Source of the DNA: Candidatus Acetothermia bacterium
GTDB taxonomy: Bacteria; Bipolaricaulota; Bipolaricaulia; Bipolaricaulales; Bipolaricaulaceae
Assembly: GCA_003552425.1 (NCBI GenBank)
Contig: PUMC01000028.1
Coordinates: 1-5,096 of the forward strand
Direction: 5' to 3'
Length of the DNA stretch: 5,096 bases
This document shows positions 1 to 4,086 of this stretch, one piece after another (positions within the stretch are counted from its first letter, which is position 1; each line of letters begins with the position of its first letter). The notes under the pieces were generated by a model that made no database searches, was not told the DNA's origin, and saw only the letters and a program-made list of their open reading frames with translations. The position numbers and the translations under genes are program-made.

Positions 1-35
1 ATGGTACGGAGGTTCGAATCCTCCTCTCCCAGCCA
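1..35 (+). tRNA. tRNA 3' end (partial), probably tRNA-Gln
   Basis: This is the 3' part of a tRNA whose 5' part lies outside the window. The T arm is a perfect 5-bp stem (GGAGG at 8-12, CCTCC at 20-24) around the canonical TTCGAAT loop (13-19). It is followed by the 3' acceptor strand TCTCCCA (25-31), discriminator G32 and an encoded CCA (33-35). The acceptor strand implies a 5' end of TGGGAGA. A U at position 1 with discriminator G is characteristic of bacterial tRNA-Gln. The anticodon is not visible, so the isotype is an inference, while the tRNA call itself is firm. Encoded CCA favours a bacterial host. Confidence 0.85.
8..35. other. Candidate attL core of an integrated element
   Basis: Tyrosine recombinases of islands and prophages commonly recombine within the T arm to 3' end of tRNA genes, leaving the tRNA intact. 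Here such a 3' end lies about 320 bases upstream of a complete integrase gene that reads away from it, and no chromosomal gene intervenes. The T-arm palindrome supplies the inverted recombinase-binding geometry these enzymes use. The core boundaries are guessed. The matching attR copy would lie outside this window, so the site cannot be confirmed here. Confidence 0.6.
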
Positions 36-138
36 ACATTAATTTTCTGCACGATACGCTTCATTGTATTTTACAGTACTTATTTACCATCCGACTAAAA
101 TGCTATCTAGCCAAAGCTGGATGCTTACTCCCAAAAAA

Positions 139-166
139 TTACCCTGACATCCAAATGTTTTATAAT
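139..166 (+). promoter_or_regulatory. Putative integrase promoter
   Basis: A perfect -10 hexamer TATAAT occurs at 161-166 in an AT-rich stretch. The best-placed -35 is only a weak match (TTACCC at 139-144, 16-base spacer). The transcription start would fall near 173, at the left edge of the inverted repeat 169-222, giving the integrase mRNA a 5' leader of about 185 bases. One CCCTGAC copy (142-148) overlaps the -35 region and another (171-177) the start site, as expected for a repressible promoter. The weak -35 keeps this tentative. Confidence 0.4.
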
Positions 167-168
167 AG

Positions 169-222
169 TGCCCTGACAATACCGAGATTCCTTCAGATGG
201 CGGCCTCGGTAAAGTCAGGGCA
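169..222. repeat. 18-bp imperfect inverted repeat at the predicted int transcription start
   Basis: The left arm at 169-186 and right arm at 205-222 pair at 16 of 18 positions: a 9-bp outer block (TGCCCTGAC with GTCAGGGCA), two A/A mismatches, then a 7-bp inner block (TACCGAG with CTCGGTA). The spacer is 18 bases. On DNA this could be a two-site operator or recombinase arm pair; on RNA, a hairpin at the very 5' end of the integrase transcript. No T-tract follows it, so it is not an ordinary terminator. The pairing is directly visible; the role is inferred. Confidence 0.7.
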
Positions 223-253
223 AATTATTCCCCAAACGTCTTATGCAAACTAC

Positions 254-274
254 GATGATTCCCCTGGAATCATC
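254..274. repeat. Perfect 9-bp palindrome with 3-base spacer
   Basis: GATGATTCC (254-262), spacer CCT, GGAATCATC (266-274). The arms are exactly complementary. It lies 83 bases before the integrase start. No run of T follows it, so it is unlikely to be an intrinsic terminator. A dimeric repressor or excisionase operator, or an RNA hairpin in the integrase leader, are the plausible readings. Confidence 0.65.
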
Positions 275-357
275 TTCACATGGACGGATCACTTTACGCG
301 TAATACCGCCTCTGATAAATCCCGGTTTTTGTTAAAAATTTCGGAGGGTATCGCTTA

Positions 358-1293
358 ATGAAAACCGAACTTGCCGTCCAGGAATTCATGATCAGCCGCG
401 GCGGGACGCGCAACAAGACTCAGACGACTTATCTGAAGCATCTGCGACTATTCCAGGAATCTTTTCTCACCCTGCCCCAAACGCCGCAACCGATCCAAGC
501 ATGGCTCAACAGCTCTAAACGGTTGCGGGGCAATATGAACGAACCGTTAACACCGGAAACCATACACTCTCGCTTTCGTACACTTAGAGCATTCTACAAG
601 CAAATACACCTGTGGCATAAAAACGTCAAGGACCCCATGCCTCTGGTACGGCCGCCCAGCATGAAGCCAAAAGCTATGAGGACTTTTACGGAGAAGGAAC
701 TCTATATCATATTCATGCTTCCCCTATCATTGCGGGATAAGACCGTATGCACGTTCCTGCTTGGTAGCGGTGTCAGGGCCCAGGAATGTGCCGACCTGAA
801 GTGGGATGATGTTTACCCCGAATATGTCACCGTTAAGGGGAAAACCGGAGAAAGGGACGTGCCGATTACCGACTCCACCTATACGTTGCTCACGCGATTA
901 AGAGCGCAGAATGGAAGCGACACATACGTCTTCACTGGCAAGCGGGGGAAACTTACTTATGAAGGTATTTACAAGATAGTCCGGAGAGCATGCAGGCTGG
1001 CAGGAATAAGCGGCAGCCGCTGCTCTCCACATACTTTCAGGCACACATTTGGCACAGAATACGCATCCAGCGGGGCCTGCGACCCCAAGTCTTTGCAAGA
1101 TATTCTGGGCCACGCTGATTTCAAGACCACTCTCAGGTATATCCAGAACAACCGGAAGAGAAATATTGCCAACCACAAACTCTGCAACCCCCTGAGGCTT
1201 ATACCAGGGGCGATTCAAGGCCACCTACTCGCCGTAAATGAGGCTGAGGTGATTCTTTATAATAACTGCCTGGAGACAAAACGAGATGAGTAA
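358..1293 (+). CDS. Tyrosine recombinase / integrase (XerC/D-like phage integrase family)
   Basis: This DNA integrase of 311 residues probably recombines the element with the tRNA 3' end just upstream. The N-terminal half (about 1-100) is a helical SAM-like core-binding domain, including the segment around LRAFYKQIHLWHKN. The catalytic domain (about 105-265) carries every expected residue: Arg140 in GSGVRAQE, Lys162 in the beta hairpin GKTGERDVPI, His225 and Arg228 in SPHTFRHTF, His252 in LGHADF, and the nucleophile Tyr261 in TLRYI. The start at 358 follows GGAGGG (343-348) at a 9-base spacer. About 50 residues follow the catalytic tyrosine, more than a typical Xer tail. No arm-binding N-terminal domain of the lambda type is obvious, although repeated sites lie upstream. 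Expression is probably controlled by the repeats at 142-274. The family call is secure; the attachment site is inferred from position. Confidence 0.95.
   Translation: MKTELAVQEFMISRGGTRNKTQTTYLKHLRLFQESFLTLPQTPQPIQAWLNSSKRLRGNMNEPLTPETIHSRFRTLRAFYKQIHLWHKNVKDPMPLVRPPSMKPKAMRTFTEKELYIIFMLPLSLRDKTVCTFLLGSGVRAQECADLKWDDVYPEYVTVKGKTGERDVPITDSTYTLLTRLRAQNGSDTYVFTGKRGKLTYEGIYKIVRRACRLAGISGSRCSPHTFRHTFGTEYASSGACDPKSLQDILGHADFKTTLRYIQNNRKRNIANHKLCNPLRLIPGAIQGHLLAVNEAEVILYNNCLETKRDE
1258..1263 (+). promoter_or_regulatory. Possible -10 box inside the integrase 3' end
   Basis: A perfect TATAAT occurs near the end of the integrase gene in the stretch TTTATAATAAC. A transcript from here would start near 1270 and cover the 23-codon ORF, the hairpins at 1397-1487 and the downstream gene cluster. 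No recognisable -35 hexamer sits 16-18 bases upstream, so this could be chance. Confidence 0.2.
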
Positions 1294-1357
1294 ACAAAAC
1301 AAGCTGAATGCTGCACGTATCCCCACCGGATACAGATGGAAAAGGGAGTCTGACTGA
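1286..1357 (+). CDS. Possible 23-residue basic peptide overlapping the integrase end
   Basis: An ATG at 1286 overlaps the last codons of the integrase (ATGAGTAA) and opens a short frame ending in TGA at 1355-1357. The peptide would start MSKQNKLNAARIP and is Lys/Arg-rich. A moderate GGAG (1272-1275) lies 10 bases upstream, and the overlap would allow translational coupling. I recognise no family. Excisionases are small and basic and sit near integrases, but 23 residues is too short for one, so I do not assign that role. It may be a leader peptide for the structured region that follows, or chance. Confidence 0.25.
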   Translation: MSKQNKLNAARIPTGYRWKRESD

Positions 1358-1360
1358 CCA

Positions 1361-1370
1361 GAAAGGAGGT
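1361..1370 (+). promoter_or_regulatory. Strong Shine-Dalgarno without a usual start codon
   Basis: AAAGGAGGTG is as strong a ribosome binding site as any in the window, yet no ATG, GTG or TTG lies 5-10 bases downstream. The triplet at the right distance is ATC (1374), which would open a 7-codon frame ending in TGA. GAGGTG here (1365-1370) is also complementary to CACCTC (1470-1475) in the downstream hairpin. It may be a leftover of a lost gene, a non-canonical start, or a pairing element in a leader RNA. Confidence 0.45.
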
Positions 1371-1396
1371 GCCTATCAAAACAGCACATAAAAGTT

Positions 1397-1487
1397 GAGC
1401 TGGACCGCCATCAAGGTCCAGCTCGGAAAGTGGCGAGGTGTCACCCTCTATATCTTGTTCTAAATATAGCACCTCGCTGCTTCCGAG
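1397..1487 (+). ncRNA. Two-hairpin structured region, candidate leader RNA or ncRNA
   Basis: Hairpin 1: GAGCTGGACC (1397-1406) pairs perfectly with GGTCCAGCTC (1415-1424) across an 8-base loop. Hairpin 2: 1422-1440 pairs with 1470-1487 as an 18-bp stem with a single bulged A (1429) and two adjacent G-U pairs. It continues, after a 7-base left-side bulge (1441-1447), into CTATAT (1448-1453) with ATATAG (1464-1469) and a 10-base loop. The bases CTC at 1422-1424 belong to both hairpins, so their bases compete. G-U pairs make more sense in RNA than in a DNA operator. No T-tract follows, so it is not a simple terminator. It ends 17 bases before the ribosome binding site of the next gene. I recognise no known RNA family. 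A replication or transfer origin is the main alternative. Confidence 0.55.
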
Positions 1488-1515
1488 TCAATACACACGT
1501 ACAAGGAGGTAAATC

Positions 1516-1851
1516 ATGACCACGATAATGAGCTGGGGGAACAGCGAGGGTACAAAAGGGCGCTGTGACGGCAAATGCCACTCGGCGGCCGGAGGAGTCT
1601 GCAAGTGTATGTGTGGCGGTCGATACCACGGCGCAGCTCGGCAGCCGGGTGGAGTCGAGCAGGCCGTCCGTGACACCTGGGAAGACGCCATCCAGGAAGC
1701 CGAGAAAAAAGCCCGGGATGAAGGCATGGAGCTGGACACCAGCCGTCTCCGGAAATTCATCGGATTAGAACCTGCCAACTATGCTAAAGAAGTTAACCCT
1801 GCCAACCATGAGATAGGTATTCAGTGCCGGCTGCCGCTGGAGGTGGGGTGA
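1516..1851 (+). CDS. Small Cys-rich protein with CX3CH...CXCXCGG...HG motif
   Basis: This 111-residue protein has unknown function. The N-terminal 40 residues hold a tight putative metal-binding set: Cys17, Cys21-His22, Cys29, Cys31 and Cys33 in CKCMCGG, then His38-Gly39. The middle (about 48-80) is a charged, probably helical stretch rich in Glu, Lys and Arg. The start at 1516 is fixed by GGAGGT (1505-1510) at a 5-base spacer, so the in-frame ATG at 1528 is less likely. The stop shares its A with the next ATG (TGATG), implying coupled translation. From memory, similar Cys-motif proteins occur in mobile elements of Chloroflexota-type genomes. Zinc is the likelier ligand, but the dense CXCXC spacing leaves an iron-sulfur site possible. 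It follows the structured RNA region directly and may be regulated by it. Confidence 0.85.
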   Translation: MTTIMSWGNSEGTKGRCDGKCHSAAGGVCKCMCGGRYHGAARQPGGVEQAVRDTWEDAIQEAEKKARDEGMELDTSRLRKFIGLEPANYAKEVNPANHEIGIQCRLPLEVG

Positions 1852-2033
1852 TGACTTTAGACGAAGCTATCAGGGATTTAGAGCTAATAAAGAACCCTTT
1901 ATGGGGGAACCACAGTAAGAACTGGATGGATGCTGTCCAGCTTGGCATTGAAGCGTTGAAACGGATTAAGGAATGCCGCCTTATCGACCATACCATCAAA
2001 GAAGATTATCTGCCAGGAGAGATAGACCAATGA
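1851..2033 (+). CDS. Small hypothetical helical protein (60 residues)
   Basis: The start at 1851 overlaps the previous stop (TGATG) and follows GGAGG (1839-1843) at a 7-base spacer, so I prefer it to an in-frame upstream GTG at 1824. The protein begins MTLDEAIRDLELIK and has a second probable helix with the pattern DAVQLGIEALKRIKE. This resembles short phage and mobile-element proteins made of a helical hairpin. There are no catalytic motifs, a single cysteine (in KECRL) and no membrane segment. The stop overlaps the next start (ATGA). The function is unknown; a small scaffold or regulator encoded within the operon is as far as the sequence allows. Confidence 0.75.
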   Translation: MTLDEAIRDLELIKNPLWGNHSKNWMDAVQLGIEALKRIKECRLIDHTIKEDYLPGEIDQ

Positions 2034-2191
2034 GAAATAATCAACCAAATATTCCCGGACTGGAGCCGGGGCAACCGAATCTTGAGGAGGTCTTCCGGCC
2101 GCTAATAGAAAAACTAGCTTACCTGGAGGACAGGGTGAAGCAGCTCGAACTCGAGGTGTCGTTACTTAGAATCATGATAGAGAAAAACTAA
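2030..2191 (+). CDS. Small coiled-coil protein (53 residues)
   Basis: The start at 2030 overlaps the preceding stop by the ATGA arrangement, with GGAG (2016-2019) 10 bases upstream. A longer in-frame start at 1973 would run deep into the previous gene and is disfavoured. The first 20 residues are Asn/Pro/Gly-rich and probably flexible. From about residue 22 to the end, hydrophobic residues recur at heptad spacing (LIEKLAYLEDRVKQLELEV), a strong coiled-coil signature. The protein is therefore likely an oligomerising factor. There is no DNA-binding or enzymatic motif. The stop TAA directly abuts the next ATG, so ribosomes could reinitiate. Confidence 0.75.
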   Translation: MRNNQPNIPGLEPGQPNLEEVFRPLIEKLAYLEDRVKQLELEVSLLRIMIEKN

Positions 2192-2764
2192 ATGCCATGC
2201 GCACATTATTACGATATCGACGCCCGGAATATTGGCACCTGTCGCTATTGCGGCCGGCAGGTCCAGTACCCCTGGGGAGGCCATGGCCAAACAATAGTAA
2301 TAAAGGAGGGGAAAACGTTGGAAACGGTTAGTCCAGAAACAAGGAATAACGAACTTCCGCCCATACCGCCGCGGCCGGAATCCAGATATGAAATGAACAA
2401 ATATTACGAGGAAAACAAAGCCGCCATTCTCCAGTACGTCGAAAAGCTGGGCGAGAAGGAAGCATGCCTGCGCTGGGGCATCAGTCAGGCGACATGGTTA
2501 TGCCGACGGATAGGTTCCAGAGGTCCCGACGGCCTGGCTGTCCGGTGGGGGTTGGCGACTAAAGTCTCTGAAAAACCACCTCCTGTCAAAAAAGTGACAG
2601 GAACCAGAGCTGACACAATAACTATCCCGGGAATACAAGAAATTCCGAGCCCAAACAAGGGGCTACCAATATTCCCTCCCTGGAACGACAACTGGAGCGA
2701 TGAGGTAAAAATAACCTGGCTCCAGGTATACCGGGACTTGGCGGGGAAAGGAGCCGGTTTATGA
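2192..2764 (+). CDS. Zinc-knuckle plus helix-turn-helix protein
   Basis: This 190-residue protein has three recognisable parts. Residues 1-28 carry Cys3, His5, Cys17 and Cys20 (in GTCRYCG), a probable zinc site of a kind I recall from small Chloroflexota proteins. Residues about 70-107 (from YYEENKAAILQYVEKLG to SQATWLCRRIG) look like a helix-turn-helix, with the Trp-Gly-Ile-Ser turn before a recognition-type helix. The C-terminal part (about 125-190) is Pro-rich, then has an amphipathic segment WSDEVKITWLQVYRDL. It is likely a DNA-binding regulator or adaptor of the element. The ATG abuts the previous stop (TAAATG) and has only a weak binding site. A much better site precedes an in-frame TTG at 2318, which would give a 148-residue form lacking the zinc knuckle. 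The specific target is unknown. Confidence 0.8.
   Translation: MPCAHYYDIDARNIGTCRYCGRQVQYPWGGHGQTIVIKEGKTLETVSPETRNNELPPIPPRPESRYEMNKYYEENKAAILQYVEKLGEKEACLRWGISQATWLCRRIGSRGPDGLAVRWGLATKVSEKPPPVKKVTGTRADTITIPGIQEIPSPNKGLPIFPPWNDNWSDEVKITWLQVYRDLAGKGAGL
2305..2320 (+). promoter_or_regulatory. Internal ribosome binding site and TTG start within the HTH gene
   Basis: GGAGGGG (2305-2311) lies 6 bases before an in-frame TTG (2318-2320), codon 43 of the gene starting at 2192. The same bases encode Lys-Glu-Gly-Lys, so this could be chance, but the match and spacing beat those of the annotated ATG. Use of this start would make an HTH protein without the zinc knuckle. Both forms could be made. Confidence 0.4.
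2581..2602. repeat. Perfect 8-bp inverted repeat with A-rich spacer inside a gene
   Basis: TCCTGTCA (2581-2588), spacer AAAAAG, TGACAGGA (2595-2602). The core TGTCA-N6-TGACA has the symmetry of a dimeric regulator site. It lies inside the HTH gene and encodes part of a Pro/Lys linker, so it could be incidental. Confidence 0.4.
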
Positions 2765-3000
2765 AACGGAAATATACCAGGTGCGGCAGGCTAGATATTC
2801 CCTGCGCCAACCGGGGCAAGAGAGACCCCGGCCGGTGCATGAAATTCCGGCTCTGTGAATATCAAATCAGGGAGGATAGATATGGCGAAAAGGCTTTGGA
2901 AACTACCTCCCAAAAGAAAAAAGAGTCGGAGAGTTCATTATCCGCCGTGTCCTCTCTGCAACCAACCTCTCCTGCCGAAACAGGAGAAAGCCACGGTTAA
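2761..3000 (+). CDS. Small basic four-Cys protein, long overlap with next gene
   Basis: The start overlaps the preceding stop (ATGA) and follows AAAGGAG (2747-2753) at a 7-base spacer, so initiation is well supported. The first 40 residues are basic and hold Cys8, Cys15, Cys26 and Cys32, a plausible single metal site around the segment CANRGKRDPGRC. The remaining half (about 41-79) is low-complexity, rich in Ser, Lys, Glu and Thr. It is read from DNA that also encodes the next gene in another frame, an overlap of 119 bases. The compact Cys domain is probably the conserved part; the tail may be a disordered by-product of the overlap or of a lost stop. The function is unknown. Confidence 0.65.
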   Translation: MKRKYTRCGRLDIPCANRGKRDPGRCMKFRLCEYQIREDRYGEKALETTSQKKKESESSLSAVSSLQPTSPAETGESHG

Positions 3001-3040
3001 TTTTAATAGAAAGGATCTGGCGGTGCATAAGGAATGTTAG
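2882..3040 (+). CDS. Small zinc-ribbon protein (52 residues)
   Basis: The start at 2882 follows GGAGG (2871-2875) at a 6-base spacer and is preferred over an in-frame ATG at 2855. The N-terminus is strongly basic (MAKRLWKLPPKRKKSRR). The rest carries a CPLC knuckle (Cys23, Cys26) and a closing VHKEC pair (His49, Cys52), giving a CX2C...HX2C set typical of small treble-clef or LIM-like zinc folds. The basic tail suggests nucleic-acid contact, though that is inference. The gene lies +1 relative to the overlapping gene at 2761. The clean binding site and intact zinc set make this frame the more convincing of the two over 2882-3000. Confidence 0.75.
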   Translation: MAKRLWKLPPKRKKSRRVHYPPCPLCNQPLLPKQEKATVNFNRKDLAVHKEC

Positions 3041-3055
3041 AAGGAGAAGCACATT

Positions 3056-3415
3056 ATGAGCGATAGCGACCGCTTATGGAACGAGACCTGCTGCTGCGAC
3101 GATACACATACCATCAAAGAAGGCGGCAGCCATATAAACCTGGTCCAGCTAAAGAAACTGGCCGCATGGCCTTACATGGCCAGCATGAATTTCCTGGTAC
3201 CCGAATCTGAAAAATATCCCCTGGCCACCGCCGTCGTCTGCGATCGCTGCCTCCAGGACCTGAGAGAAATAAAGTATGCCGTGGCTGGAGAGCCAGATGG
3301 CAACGGCCATGCGTACTATTACCGGGTACCCATTGATGAGCTCGAGGATCCGGAATTCTACTGGCCGGACCATCATCCGGACAGAAAGGAAAGAACGAAT
3401 GGGAAACGAGCTTGA
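3056..3415 (+). CDS. Small Cys-containing hypothetical protein (119 residues)
   Basis: The start at 3056 follows AAGGAG (3041-3046) at a 9-base spacer, directly after the previous stop. Residues 12-14 are three consecutive cysteines followed by DDTH. A second pair, Cys62 and Cys65 in VVCDRCLQDL, precedes a hydrophobic beta-like stretch (IKYAVAGE). Aromatic and acidic residues follow (HAYYYRVPIDELEDPEFYW). The tail is basic. The CDRC knuckle suggests a metal site, perhaps completed by the N-terminal cysteines or His18. No signal peptide or membrane helix is seen. The last 17 bases overlap the next gene in another frame. I do not recognise a named family. Confidence 0.8.
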   Translation: MSDSDRLWNETCCCDDTHTIKEGGSHINLVQLKKLAAWPYMASMNFLVPESEKYPLATAVVCDRCLQDLREIKYAVAGEPDGNGHAYYYRVPIDELEDPEFYWPDHHPDRKERTNGKRA

Positions 3416-3572
3416 GCATTTAGTTAACTTCTGGAAAACCAGCCTGGCGGAACACCGGTTGCTAATGAGTCCATCGGCTATCTACCTGGTGGAACAGACT
3501 ATCAAACATCTCGAGGCACCGCTCGCCAAGCAAGAGCGTGTCTGGAGAGTAGAGGAATTAGAAGAGTATTGA
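3399..3572 (+). CDS. Small hypothetical helical protein (57 residues)
   Basis: The start at 3399 is supported by AAAGGA (3385-3390) at an 8-base spacer. Extending the frame upstream to 3276 would overlap the previous gene almost entirely and gives a basic sequence unlike a folded protein, so I reject that start. The product is largely alpha-helical, with LEHLVNFWKTSLAEHR and a second helix AIYLVEQTIKHLEAPL, and ends in an acidic Glu-Glu-Leu-Glu-Glu-Tyr tail. It has no cysteine or catalytic motif. The helical-hairpin look recalls the 60-residue protein at 1851 in size and style, without clear homology. The function is unknown. Confidence 0.75.
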   Translation: MGNELEHLVNFWKTSLAEHRLLMSPSAIYLVEQTIKHLEAPLAKQERVWRVEELEEY

Positions 3573-3588
3573 AAGGGGGTAATTAACC

Positions 3589-3813
3589 ATGGCTATCTTA
3601 ATAAAACGGTCCCTTTACCAGTGCGCAAATGCAAAGGTTAAGAGGGAGAGAATGTACTGCGCCAAGGGCATGGGCCTCGGGCGTTCTGTTGACGGCACTT
3701 TATCAATTTTGAAGCTCCAGCGAGGCGAGCCTTTGGTATTTGAAATCTGCCAGGAATGCCGGCATTACGACGATATGGGACCGCCTTTAATGAAAGATGA
3801 AAGGGGATGGTAG
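3589..3813 (+). CDS. Small four-Cys zinc-finger-like protein (74 residues)
   Basis: The start at 3589 follows a purine-rich binding site (AAAGGGGG, 3572-3579) at a 9-base spacer. Cysteines occur at 12, 24, 54 and 57 (QCANA, MYCAKG, ICQECRHY), a plausible single zinc site. Between the pairs is a beta-rich stretch (GTLSILKLQRGEPLVFEI). The end, MGPPLMKDERGW, is a distinctive tail that I recall from small proteins of Chloroflexota genomes. Their function is, as far as I know, undescribed. The recollection is the main taxonomic clue in the window but cannot be checked here. The next gene begins 3 bases after the stop, so the two are probably co-translated. Confidence 0.8.
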   Translation: MAILIKRSLYQCANAKVKRERMYCAKGMGLGRSVDGTLSILKLQRGEPLVFEICQECRHYDDMGPPLMKDERGW

Positions 3814-3816
3814 CAA

Positions 3817-4086
3817 ATGCCCAGATGGTGTGAAGACGTAACGTTAGAAAACGGAACCAGGGCGATATTTTGCCACTCAGGTCGACGGCCGGAGAAGCGT
3901 TGCCATATCTGTGGAAGCCCGGCTCCGTGGTTATGTGATTATGTGCTGGAATTCGGCCTGGAGAATCCGACGTGCGGCCGTCCCTTGTGCAACGACCATC
4001 GAGTGAAGATGGGTAAATGCTTCGATTATTGCCCGGAGCATGCAGAGTTAAGCCGGAAATTAAAAGCAGGAGAAGCCGTTGGCTAG
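3817..4086 (+). CDS. Double zinc-site protein, B-box/RING-like Cys-His spacing
   Basis: This 89-residue protein is dense in metal ligands: Cys5, Cys19, Cys29 and Cys32 (CHIC), Cys40 (WLCDY), Cys53 and Cys58 (CGRPLC), His61, Cys68, Cys72 and His75 (CPEH). The spacing from residue 29 to 75 suits two zinc ions bound in a cross-brace like a B-box or RING, though ligand assignment is inference. From memory, similar short proteins with a LCD...C..PLC...CPEH pattern are common in phages and mobile elements. The start at 3817 follows AAGGGGA (3801-3807) about 9 bases upstream. The end overlaps the ATPase start by 8 bases, so the two proteins may be made together and might interact. Confidence 0.8.
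   Translation: MPRWCEDVTLENGTRAIFCHSGRRPEKRCHICGSPAPWLCDYVLEFGLENPTCGRPLCNDHRVKMGKCFDYCPEHAELSRKLKAGEAVG

Larger units (their letters stand above)
36..357. other. Intergenic region between tRNA and integrase
   Basis: I see no convincing gene in these 322 bases. A 67-codon open frame from 155 to 358 has no ribosome binding site and is largely made of inverted repeats, so I reject it. The region is AT-richer than the rest and holds a TATAAT box (161-166), three CCCTGAC heptamers (142-148, 171-177 and, inverted, 214-220), a long imperfect inverted repeat (169-222) and a perfect short palindrome (254-274). There is also a weak 6-bp hairpin with one G-U pair (TCTAGC 106-111, GCTGGA 116-121). This density of repeats suits recombinase arm sites and integrase control. 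Confidence 0.6.

Noticed and set aside
155..358. 67-codon + strand frame upstream of the integrase, with a stop overlapping the integrase start
   Set aside because: It has no ribosome binding site, starts inside or just before the predicted promoter, is built largely over inverted repeats, and its product has no recognisable pattern. The TAATG overlap is probably chance.
898..1224. Long minus-strand frames opposite the integrase
   Set aside because: They lie antisense to a gene with all catalytic residues intact, have no plausible product and no start signal.
1397..1424. Intrinsic terminator for the integrase
   Set aside because: The hairpin is strong, but on the + strand GGAAAGTGG follows it, with no T run. 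On the minus strand only four T follow, and no minus-strand gene would need it.
1395..1463. 22-codon frame from TTG whose IKVQL segment resembles the IIKVRL start of the gene at 5068
   Set aside because: The match is only a few residues, the frame has no binding site at a usable distance, and it lies in the paired arms of the hairpins.
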